This document shows positions 37,733-45,597 of a stretch of DNA of 64,000 nucleotides, piece after piece. Numbering within the stretch: the first letter of the stretch is position 1; every line of letters begins with the position of its first letter. This stretch comes from Candidatus Hydrogenedentota bacterium (GTDB lineage: Bacteria > Hydrogenedentota > Hydrogenedentia > Hydrogenedentales > JAGMZX01): the NCBI GenBank assembly GCA_029556545.1, contig JAKQEQ010000029.1, positions 79,084 to 143,083 of the forward strand, read 5' to 3'. The notes beneath the pieces are model-generated. The model was not told where the DNA came from, did not search any database, and saw only the letters and a program-made list of their open reading frames with translations. A program made the translations under genes and the position numbers.

Positions 37733-39352
37733 GTGAACGAATCGCGCGGGTCGGAGTACACGTGGGTCGAGGGTCTGGCCATCTGCCTGAGCATGATAGG
37801 CGTGCAACAGGCCACGCAGATCATCGCGCAATGGGGGCCGTTCTTCTATTCGCCCTCGGAGGACGTGGGCCGCACGGTCTATGTCACCACCATGATGGTG
37901 ACGGTCATCTTCGTGCTGGGCACGGTCTGGGACGCCATTACGGACCCGCTAATCGGGGCGTGGTCCGATCGGACGCGAACGCGGCCCGGCTGGGCGCGGA
38001 TCGTGCCGTTGCGCGGCCGGCGCCGCCCGTTTATCTTCTGGGGTTCGATATTCCTGACGTTCACGTCCATATTCTTCTGGTTTCCGCCGATTGCCGGCAC
38101 CTCACACGTGAATTTCGGCTACGGTGTGGCGTTGCTGTGCCTGCACTGGTTCGTTTTCACGATCACCGTCGTGCCGCTCACGTCGCTCGGCCCGGAGATC
38201 GCCCGCACGGAGCGGGCGCGGGTGAGCCTGGGCATCTGGACGGCCGTTGGGATGATCGTGGGGCTGGCGCTGGCCATCGTGCTGCCGGGGGTGTTGATCG
38301 CGAAGCTGGACCCGGCCCGCATCGAGGATAGGCTCATCGTCACGCTGCCGGAACAGGACGTTCTCGCCTTGGCCGCGCTGTCACCGGAGGCCACCGACCC
38401 GGCGCATATGACGCGGCGGGACGGCGCGATCACGTCGGTTATCACGGGGGAGTTGTTGGGGACCATCAACGGAGAGGACGCCGCGCTATTTCTGCGCGAG
38501 CGCATTCCCGAAGCACGTCGCGACCGCGTCTCCGTAGTTCTCGAAGAAGGCTCCTTTTCACCCACCGGCTACCGTCGCGTCGCCACGATGTTCGCGCTGA
38601 TTTCGCTTGTGCTCCTGCAACTTCCGGTATGGCTGGTCCGCGAGCGCTTTGACTCCGCGACCCGCGCGCACGCTGAGGTTCCCTGGCTGCAAGGCGTTCG
38701 CGAGGCCTTCGGCAATCGTCCCTTCGTCGTGTATTGCGTCGCGTTTTTTCTCTTCAACATCGGGCTGATCGCTGTTCAGAACGCGCTGCCATATTGGGCC
38801 GAACTCGGCCTCGGCGGTGACGAGAGCACGGTGACGGTCCTTATGATCCCGTTCGTCGTCACGTGCATCGTGTTCTACGTGGCCGTGCCGTCGCTGACGA
38901 AGCGGCTGCATACCAAGTGGATGACCTTCCTCTCGTTTCTCATCATCACGACCGGTTTGCCCTGGATGTATTTCATTCCGAGAATGGAAATCGCCGTCGA
39001 GACGAAGTTCATGCTCGGCGGCGCCCTGTTCGGGTACTGCGGCATTGGTCAGTCGATTATCTACGCCATGATGACTCCGATACTCGGCGAGATCATCGAC
39101 TACGACGAGTTGCGGAGCGGCCAGCGACGCGAGGCGCTCTATAACGGCCTGCACAGCTTCGTGACCAAGCTCGCGATTGCGTGCGCCATCGCCATCGCCA
39201 TGACCTCGATGCGGCTGTGGGGCAAGTCCGCTGAAGCGTACACGGGCGTCTTGCTCGTGGGCCCGATCGCGGCCTGCTTCGGGTTCCTGGGCATGATCGC
39301 GATCCTCTTCTACCCGGTGCTGTGCGTCACGCCCGATCGCGGAAACGCCTGA
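37733..39352 (+). CDS. GPH-family (MelB-like) cation:sugar symporter
   Basis: The start is GTG 37733, four bases after GGGAGGGGA; longer upstream frames run through palindromic repeats and are unlikely. The 539-residue product is a 12-helix MFS-type protein. The GPH signature is clear: DAITDPLIGAWSDRTRTRPG followed by RRRPFIF. A hydrophilic insert of about 85 residues at about 180-265 (LDPARIEDRLIVTLPEQD to VLEEGSFSPTGYRR) interrupts the middle of the protein and is unusual for MelB-like carriers. It probably imports a glycoside or uronide with Na+ or H+. Confidence 0.85.
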   Translation: MNESRGSEYTWVEGLAICLSMIGVQQATQIIAQWGPFFYSPSEDVGRTVYVTTMMVTVIFVLGTVWDAITDPLIGAWSDRTRTRPGWARIVPLRGRRRPFIFWGSIFLTFTSIFFWFPPIAGTSHVNFGYGVALLCLHWFVFTITVVPLTSLGPEIARTERARVSLGIWTAVGMIVGLALAIVLPGVLIAKLDPARIEDRLIVTLPEQDVLALAALSPEATDPAHMTRRDGAITSVITGELLGTINGEDAALFLRERIPEARRDRVSVVLEEGSFSPTGYRRVATMFALISLVLLQLPVWLVRERFDSATRAHAEVPWLQGVREAFGNRPFVVYCVAFFLFNIGLIAVQNALPYWAELGLGGDESTVTVLMIPFVVTCIVFYVAVPSLTKRLHTKWMTFLSFLIITTGLPWMYFIPRMEIAVETKFMLGGALFGYCGIGQSIIYAMMTPILGEIIDYDELRSGQRREALYNGLHSFVTKLAIACAIAIAMTSMRLWGKSAEAYTGVLLVGPIAACFGFLGMIAILFYPVLCVTPDRGNA

Positions 39353-39477
39353 CCGCGCCGCGCGAGGTTTTCATACCCCACGTGTTTGTGTCATGATCCT
39401 TGGAACACGGCGCGTTATAAGAGGAGCCCCCGCGCCACGTCGGGGCGCGCGCCAAGGAATACACTGGTCCGCACGCC

Positions 39478-40374
39478 ATGAGTTGCCCGCAAATCTTCGG
39501 AGCCTTGCACGCCTCGCGTGCGCGCCGATGCGTGTGCGCTGTCGGTGTGCTGTTCCTCGCGTCCTTTGGGGGCGCGCAGGAGCCGCCCGCCCGCGCCCCC
39601 GTGCCCTGGCTGGACTGGGTCGCCGAAGGCATGGCCTTTGCCCTGGCGGAAGCCGCGCCCACGGAGGAGGCTCTCGATGAGGCGCCGCCGCCCGCGGGCG
39701 ACGCGGCGACGGAACTGACCCGTATCCGCCACGAACTGCGCGAGGTCCGCTCGGAACTTCGGTATCTGCGCTCGACGCTCGATTACTACATCGAGGACGT
39801 CGTCTCGAAGCTTCAAGACGAGAACGCCCAGCTTCGCGCCGAGTTGCAGCGCATCTACGCCCTGCGCGGCGCGGCGCCGGATGCCGTGTTTCCCGCAGTG
39901 CCGCGGCCGAGCGACGATCTCGTGGCCGATGTGTTGAGCGAAACCATCGAGCGCATGCTGGATCGGCCCGGCTCGCGTCCCGAAACGGCGTCGCCGGACG
40001 AAACCGCCGCGCCGTCCGCCTCTTTTTCCTACACCGTGATCGCGGAGTGGGGGCGCGAGCCGGACGAAGACGCGGTTGCACGAGGGGAAGCCTCGTCACT
40101 GAAGGGCATGGTCTGTCTCGTACCGCGTCGCAGCCGCCGCGACGACGTGATCGCGCTCGGTCGCGAATTGCGGCGGCAATTCGACGGCTTTGACAACATC
40201 AACATCGAGGTTTTCGACGAGGAACACGCCGCGCGCACGTTCGCCGAGACCAGCGTATCGTCCGGCCCGGAGCACCGCGTGCTCAGCATATCGAAACACC
40301 GGGCGAGCGGCCGGGACACGATTGTGTATTTCGAGGACGGCGTCGCCAAGGAGATTCCCCTGGAAACCCCGTAA
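39478..40374 (+). CDS. Secreted coiled-coil protein of unknown function
   Basis: The 298-residue protein has an N-terminal signal-like segment ending near FGGAQEPP. A coiled coil follows at about 80-125 (ELTRIRHELREVRSELRYLR, then KLQDENAQLRAELQRI), then a Pro/Ala-rich linker and a mixed alpha/beta C-terminal part of about 110 residues (VIAEWGREPDEDA to TIVYFEDGVAKEIPLE). I recognise no family. It is followed by three genes in the same direction, two of them with zinc ribbons. Confidence 0.65.
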   Translation: MSCPQIFGALHASRARRCVCAVGVLFLASFGGAQEPPARAPVPWLDWVAEGMAFALAEAAPTEEALDEAPPPAGDAATELTRIRHELREVRSELRYLRSTLDYYIEDVVSKLQDENAQLRAELQRIYALRGAAPDAVFPAVPRPSDDLVADVLSETIERMLDRPGSRPETASPDETAAPSASFSYTVIAEWGREPDEDAVARGEASSLKGMVCLVPRRSRRDDVIALGRELRRQFDGFDNINIEVFDEEHAARTFAETSVSSGPEHRVLSISKHRASGRDTIVYFEDGVAKEIPLETP

Positions 40375-40401
40375 CGCTCGGAGCTGCCCCGAAGGCGGCA
40401 G

Positions 40402-40430
40402 TTTCCAATCCGCGCACGGGTGTGTATAAT
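40402..40430 (+). promoter_or_regulatory. Probable promoter of the zinc-ribbon/TPR gene run
   Basis: -35-like TTTCCA (40402-40407), a 17-bp spacer and a perfect TATAAT (40425-40430). It lies between the coiled-coil protein gene and the small zinc-ribbon gene. Confidence 0.6.
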
Positions 40431-40482
40431 CGAGCCGGTGGTTTGGAGAGGGCGTTATGCCGCACCGGGAAAGCGAAGTTGC

Positions 40483-40656
40483 GTGTCCCCGACCGTCTAT
40501 CTCATTATCATGCTGAGCGTCATCCTGGGGATAACGGCGATAGCCGTCCCCTCACTGATGTGGAAGCGATGCCCAAGATGCGGGCGGCGCAACGCCCTCG
40601 AGGAAGCGACCTGTCGCGGGTGCGGCGCGGCGTTTCCCGATGACGAAGTCGAGTAG
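40483..40656 (+). CDS. Small membrane-anchored zinc-ribbon protein
   Basis: With GTG 40483 the product has 57 residues: one N-terminal transmembrane helix (TVYLIIMLSVILGITAIAV) then CPRC and CRGC knuckles of a zinc ribbon and an acidic tail. The start is uncertain because no good Shine-Dalgarno precedes this GTG. The best one (GGAGAGG at about 40446) leads to ATG 40457 in another frame, encoding a 19-residue peptide that overlaps this gene and could be a leader. The topology puts the zinc ribbon in the cytoplasm or periplasm depending on orientation. Confidence 0.55.
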   Translation: MSPTVYLIIMLSVILGITAIAVPSLMWKRCPRCGRRNALEEATCRGCGAAFPDDEVE

Positions 40657-40709
40657 GCGCGACACCGTCGCGATGACGGCGCCGAGGCCGTGAAAAGGGA
40701 GAGCGGCAC

Positions 40710-42281
40710 GTGGCAGCCATGATTAATTGCCCGTATTGCGGGAAACTTACCGACCCGAAGCTCGCGAACTGTCCTCATTGCGGCGGCCCTATGCACGCGA
40801 AGGCGCCGTCCGCGCCGCGCGGGGCCGGCGCGAAACCGCAGCAGCATTGTCCGAGCTGCGGGGCCGCTGTGCACGACGGCATGATTATTTGCGTTCAGTG
40901 CGGGACGAACCTGCTGACGGGGCACAAGATCGCGGAGGAACGGAAAGCCCCGCCCGTGCGTGAGCGCCGCCGCTGGCCGCTTTTCGTGGGCTTTGCGGTG
41001 GTGGTGGTGGCGTTGGGTGTGCTCGTGTCCCAACTCCCGGCGTTTCTCAAGGGTCCGGTGGACCGAGCGCGCGAACTCGTCCGGGAGGGGAAGGACATCG
41101 AGGCGACGAACGTCTTGCGTCAGCACCTCTCCGCGCACGCTGATGATCCAGCGGCCCAGTTCCTTTTCGGCCAGTTGCGTTGGAGTAAGCAAGATTACAC
41201 CGAGGCGGCTCAGGCCTTTCAGGAAGCCTTTCGCCTCGACCCGGCGAACGAGAATGCCGCTTGGGGCGCGTTGCTGGCCATGCAGCGCCAACAGGGCGCA
41301 GCCTCCCTGGATCGGCAGCGCGCGCTATTGCAGCAACTGGCGGAACGCGACCCTGAAAACGCTCAGGCCTGGTACGTGCTCGGCCTGGTCCGCGCCGAGG
41401 CCGGCGACCTCGAGGGCGAGTTGCAGGCCCTGCGCAAGGCTGTCGCCCTCAACCCCGTCGACGCGCGGGTGAAGTTCCAACTCGGCATCGCCCTCGCGCG
41501 GCGAGGCGAGTATGCCGCGGCCCGAGAGGCGCTCGACGGCGCGGCTGGACAGAAGACCGATACGGAAATGCAAATGGCACTGGCGGCCGTCGAGAGCCTG
41601 AGCGGCGCATCCGAGGAGGCCGCCGCACGCATGGCCGCGCTGGGCGGCGAGCTCGCCGATGACGCCGCGCGGGTCCGTGTTGCCTTGGGGCATATCGGCA
41701 GGGGCGAATTCGCCCAGGGCGAGGAAATCCTGGGGCCCCTGACGCAGGACGTGCGCCGGGAGAACGCGCTGGCGGCGTTCTACCACGCCGTGTGTTTGCA
41801 GGCGCGGGGACAGAAGATTGAAGCCGCCGCCAAGTATATGCGCGTCGTGGACCTGAATGTGCCCCAGGCCGCCGAGGCCGCGACGCTGGCCGCCGCGCTG
41901 TTCCTCGAACAGGAGGATATCACGCGGGCGCGCCAAGTGATGGATAGCGCCATGAGCTTGCAGCGCGTCGGTGCGGACCAACGGCGGATCACGGCCATGA
42001 TGTACACGGTGCAGGGCCGCATTTTCATGGCTGAAGGCCAGCCCGAAAGTGCGCTCGCCGCCTTTCAACGGGCCGCGGAGGCCGATCCGCAGTATCCCGG
42101 CGCGGCACTCGAAAACGGCCTCTACTATATTCAGACCGGTATGGTTTCCCAGGGATTGGCCGAGTTGCGGCGCTATCTCCAACTCGTTGGCGAACAGACG
42201 GACACGGAGGTTACCGAGATCGCGCTGCTCGTCGAGCAGTTGCAGGAATCCGAGCGCGTTACGGTTCCCCCCGGCTCGTGA
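40710..42281 (+). CDS. Double zinc-ribbon, transmembrane, TPR protein
   Basis: The 523-residue protein starts at GTG 40710 (GGGAGAG six bases upstream). Two zinc ribbons (CPYC/CPHC and CPSC/CVQC, residues about 7-65) are followed by a transmembrane helix (WPLFVGFAVVVVALGVLV) near 90-107. About 400 residues of TPR-like repeats follow (AAQAFQEAFRLDPANENAAW; LQALRKAVALNPVDARVKFQ). The layout suggests a scaffold with cytoplasmic zinc ribbons and exported TPRs. The next gene, 22 bp downstream, also has TPRs and is probably co-transcribed. Confidence 0.8.
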   Translation: MAAMINCPYCGKLTDPKLANCPHCGGPMHAKAPSAPRGAGAKPQQHCPSCGAAVHDGMIICVQCGTNLLTGHKIAEERKAPPVRERRRWPLFVGFAVVVVALGVLVSQLPAFLKGPVDRARELVREGKDIEATNVLRQHLSAHADDPAAQFLFGQLRWSKQDYTEAAQAFQEAFRLDPANENAAWGALLAMQRQQGAASLDRQRALLQQLAERDPENAQAWYVLGLVRAEAGDLEGELQALRKAVALNPVDARVKFQLGIALARRGEYAAAREALDGAAGQKTDTEMQMALAAVESLSGASEEAAARMAALGGELADDAARVRVALGHIGRGEFAQGEEILGPLTQDVRRENALAAFYHAVCLQARGQKIEAAAKYMRVVDLNVPQAAEAATLAAALFLEQEDITRARQVMDSAMSLQRVGADQRRITAMMYTVQGRIFMAEGQPESALAAFQRAAEADPQYPGAALENGLYYIQTGMVSQGLAELRRYLQLVGEQTDTEVTEIALLVEQLQESERVTVPPGS

Positions 42282-42303
42282 AGAAACGACAAAGGAAGAA
42301 GCG

Positions 42304-43749
42304 ATGGCACGATACGTCAAGTTCGCGGTGATCGCCGTGCTGGCCGCGGCAACGGTGCGGCCAGCCGCCGCGTGGAGTCCGAGAACGCAGCTCAGTCTCG
42401 TGGATTTCGCGCTGAATCTGCTCTCGGAGCAACGGAACCTTCCGCTGAGAGAACGGCAACGCGAGATTCGCGAGGGCGCGATGATCAGTGAGGACCGCCT
42501 GCGCGAGGAATACCCCGACCTCGAGACGGAACCGGTACGCACCATCGAGTCGGAGATGTACCTGCTGCAGACGGCGGGCCGCAACGGATTCGACACGTAC
42601 TATGCGTATCGACTCGGCGTGATCGGCAAATTGGTCGCCTCGATTGCCACGCCGCTCCGCGAGGCGCCGCCCATGTTCCGCCAGCGCTATTATGCCGACG
42701 TCGAAGCGCATATCGATCGACTGGCGATAAAGACGGGCCGGCGCGTGCAGGTCGAGCCGCGCTCCTATTACACCGAACTGCTCATGCGCAGTTCCGCGCG
42801 AGACGAGATGATCCTCAAGGATTACCAGGAAGGCGTGGGTTTCGACGGCGTGGCCAAGACCGCCCTCCTCGGCGACACGGGCAGAACGGTGGATGCCATC
42901 GCCGATGCGTGGTTCACGCTCCTGACCGGCGGTAACGTGGTGGCGACGGTTTCGGACGAGCAGTTGCGGCGCTACGCTTTGGGCGCGTATGCATTCTACA
43001 TCCAGAGAGGCAACCTGGCCGAGATCGAAGCCGCTGCCGAACGCCTCGCCAAGCTGACGACGCCGACTCCGGATATGCAGGTGAAGATCGGCGACTACTT
43101 CTACGAAGCCGGCCTGCGGGAACGCGCCATGCGGGAGTACCGAGCCGTGCTTGCCGTGCAGCCGGACCGGCGCGAGGTGGTCCAGAAGATAGGCGCCTAC
43201 TACTTTGAGCAGGGCGAGAGCGCGCTCGAGGACGGCCAACTCGAAAAAGCGCTCGAGTCCTTCCGCACCGCCCTCGATGCCGATCCGCTGCATCCTCAGG
43301 CGGAAGGCAGACGCCTCGACACCGAGCGGCGCATTCAGGAACGGGACCGCCGCCGCGAGGAACAATTGAGCGCGCTCAACATGGCCGCCGGACTCGAGGC
43401 GCAGGCCGCGCAGCACGCCTTGGGCGGTTACTACGCCGCCGCCATCGCCCAGTTGCTCGAGGCCAATCGCGCGTACGAAGCCGTGACCTCCGAGTTCCCC
43501 GACGCCTACGCGAAAGCGAGTCGCGGATTGCGCGACAACGCGAACAAGATTCAGGAAATGCGGCAGGGGCTTATGGCGAACGCGCAGCAACTCAGCGGCG
43601 CCGGCTTCGCGCTGGATGCCCGGGCGCTCGCGGTCATGCGCGCGAGCGACCTCGATCAGCAGACTCTGCGGGGCCTCGCTGAAAAAGCCTTGCGGCAGGC
43701 CTTCATCGACGTCGAGGCGGAGAAAAGGCAGGCGCTGATCCCGCAGTGA
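42304..43749 (+). CDS. Secreted TPR-containing protein, unknown function
   Basis: ATG 42304 has AAGGAAG upstream; the product has 481 residues with a signal peptide cleaved near AAA-WSP. A mature N-terminal Trp and the following helix (TQLSLVDFALNLL) faintly recall zinc-dependent phospholipase C-like proteins, but the His ligands are not evident, so I do not assign that function. The C-terminal half has TPR-like helices (MREYRAVLAVQPDRREVVQK; ALESFRTALDADPLHPQ) and a coiled, Arg/Glu-rich linker. It probably works with the upstream membrane TPR protein. Confidence 0.65.
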   Translation: MARYVKFAVIAVLAAATVRPAAAWSPRTQLSLVDFALNLLSEQRNLPLRERQREIREGAMISEDRLREEYPDLETEPVRTIESEMYLLQTAGRNGFDTYYAYRLGVIGKLVASIATPLREAPPMFRQRYYADVEAHIDRLAIKTGRRVQVEPRSYYTELLMRSSARDEMILKDYQEGVGFDGVAKTALLGDTGRTVDAIADAWFTLLTGGNVVATVSDEQLRRYALGAYAFYIQRGNLAEIEAAAERLAKLTTPTPDMQVKIGDYFYEAGLRERAMREYRAVLAVQPDRREVVQKIGAYYFEQGESALEDGQLEKALESFRTALDADPLHPQAEGRRLDTERRIQERDRRREEQLSALNMAAGLEAQAAQHALGGYYAAAIAQLLEANRAYEAVTSEFPDAYAKASRGLRDNANKIQEMRQGLMANAQQLSGAGFALDARALAVMRASDLDQQTLRGLAEKALRQAFIDVEAEKRQALIPQ

Positions 43750-43758
43750 CGCCGCGCG

Positions 43759-43884
43759 CTACTTGGGCCGCGATCGCTTCTTCGTGAAGATTCGGTAGAA
43801 GCAGTACACATTGAGCAGGATGATCGCGCCCCACACCGCGAGCATGTACGCCCAGGACCATGCCGTCATGCCGTCGCTGCTCAT
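43759..43884 (-). CDS. MetS-like small subunit of the NSS transporter
   Basis: This 41-residue membrane protein starts at ATG 43884, which overlaps the transporter stop by four bases (ATGA); GAGGAGGAG lies upstream. It has one helix (AYMLAVWGAIILLNVYCFY) and a basic tail (KKRSRPK). In Corynebacterium glutamicum the NSS transporter MetP needs a similar small subunit MetS encoded directly after it. Size, position and coupling match that arrangement, so I call it MetS-like; sequence identity was not tested. Confidence 0.8.
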   Translation of the reverse strand: MSSDGMTAWSWAYMLAVWGAIILLNVYCFYRIFTKKRSRPK

Positions 43885-45455
43885 GGCGTCGTCTCCTCCT
43901 CGCGTTCCACCTCGTCGAAGAACCTCGGGTGGGTCTGCCAGGCGTACCACACGCCCCAGATAATGAACGCCGCCATCATGAGGATCATCACCCGCCCCAC
44001 CCAAAGGTAGGGCACGGCCTCGGGTTTCACCCCGGTCATCGTCAGCTTGTCGATCAGTCCGTCGTAGGCGAACCAGACGACCAGGCCGACGGCGAAAGTC
44101 GGCGTGACAAACTTCATGATGTAGTAGAAGATCCGCGGCACACGCAGGTCCGCGCCCAGGTGCATTTCCTCCCACCCCTTCTTCATGCCGAATATCCACG
44201 CGAACAGCACCGACTCGATGGCGACGAAGAGCACCAGGCCGAAGGTGCCCATCCAGTAGTCGATTTCGTCCAGGACGTTGTAGTGATTGAAAAGTATCAC
44301 CGGCTGCATCATCAGGAAGACGCCGAACCCGATCAGGATAACGCCGATACGGCGGTCAACGCGCAATTCGTCCTCGATGAACACGAGCAGCGGCGTAAAC
44401 ATGGCCATCGACGACGTTAGCCCGGCGAGAAAGAGCAGCACGAACCACAGCGTGCCGAAGAACTGGCCTCCGGGCATCTGCTGGAAGATGCAGGGGAGCG
44501 CGAAGAAGCCGATGGCGAAGGTGCCGTCGGTATTCACGATATCGCGCGCCTGCACGACGCCGAAGAACAGGACCGCCGCCGGAATTGCGATGGTGCCGCC
44601 GAGAATTACCTCGACGAACTCGTTCGTGCCGCCCGCGGCCAGGCTGCTCAGGGTGATGTCTTCCTTCTTCTTCAGATAGCTCGCGTAGGTGTGCACCATG
44701 CCCAGGCCGACCGACAGCGTGAAGAAAATCTGGCCCGTCGCCGCGATCCATACGTTCGGCTTCGCCAGCACGCCCCAATCCGTCACACGCCAGATTTGCG
44801 CCAGGCCCTGTCCAATCGTGCGGTCTTCCATCGGCGGTAGCGTAATCACCCGGACCGCGAGGATGGTCCCCAACACGAACAACAGCGGCATGCAGTACTT
44901 TGCGACCACCTCGATGCCGCGCGAAATCCCCCGCGCGAACACCACGATGTTGATGACGAACGTAATCAGGAAGAACGTGTAAGCCTGCGAACTGAACGAG
45001 ACCAGGTTCGCCCCCTTCGTGCCCGTATACGTCCCGAAAAGGGACTTCATCTCGTCGTAGCTTTCCTGGCCCCAATAGGTTCCCGTCAGCGTCTGCCACG
45101 CATAACCCAGCGCCCAGGACTCGATGTAGACGTAGTACACCCCAACCATCGCCGGCAGCAGCACGCCGAATATTCCAAGATATTTCGAGATCGGATGCCG
45201 CCACAGCCGGTGGAACATCCCCGGCGCGGTCCCGTGCCCGAAACCGCCCCCGTGGCGGCCGATGGTCCACTCCATCCACATCAGCGGGACGCCCAGCAGG
45301 ACCAGCGCCAGAAAATAGGGGATCATGAATGCGCCGCCGTATGGCATCGCCTGGCCCGGAAATCGCAGGAAATTTCCCAATCCGACGGCGTTTCCGGCCA
45401 TCGCCATGATCAGCCCGAACCGGGTCGCCCAACCGTCTTTGACCAACTTCGCCAT
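43881..45455 (-). CDS. Sodium:neurotransmitter symporter family (NSS) transporter, MetP-like
   Basis: ATG 45455 follows GGAAGGGG, giving 524 residues and about 12 helices. The family signature GNAVGLGNFLRFPG, containing the Na+ and substrate-site residues of TM1, is at the N-terminus. Bacterial NSS carriers such as LeuT, TnaT and MetP import amino acids with Na+. The small coupled membrane gene directly behind supports the two-component MetP/MetS type, so methionine or alanine are possible substrates, by analogy only. Confidence 0.9.
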   Translation of the reverse strand: MAKLVKDGWATRFGLIMAMAGNAVGLGNFLRFPGQAMPYGGAFMIPYFLALVLLGVPLMWMEWTIGRHGGGFGHGTAPGMFHRLWRHPISKYLGIFGVLLPAMVGVYYVYIESWALGYAWQTLTGTYWGQESYDEMKSLFGTYTGTKGANLVSFSSQAYTFFLITFVINIVVFARGISRGIEVVAKYCMPLLFVLGTILAVRVITLPPMEDRTIGQGLAQIWRVTDWGVLAKPNVWIAATGQIFFTLSVGLGMVHTYASYLKKKEDITLSSLAAGGTNEFVEVILGGTIAIPAAVLFFGVVQARDIVNTDGTFAIGFFALPCIFQQMPGGQFFGTLWFVLLFLAGLTSSMAMFTPLLVFIEDELRVDRRIGVILIGFGVFLMMQPVILFNHYNVLDEIDYWMGTFGLVLFVAIESVLFAWIFGMKKGWEEMHLGADLRVPRIFYYIMKFVTPTFAVGLVVWFAYDGLIDKLTMTGVKPEAVPYLWVGRVMILMMAAFIIWGVWYAWQTHPRFFDEVEREEETTP

Positions 45456-45597
45456 GCCTTGAACCCCTTCCCGGACACGAGCGGCGATTATAGGGCCGCC
45501 GTGCCGCAACGTCAACAGCGTAATCCGCTCAGGGCATGACTCGTAGCGGGATTACGCCCCCGCATTCCGCGGTCTCCGCGGCTCGTTGCGAGCGCGC

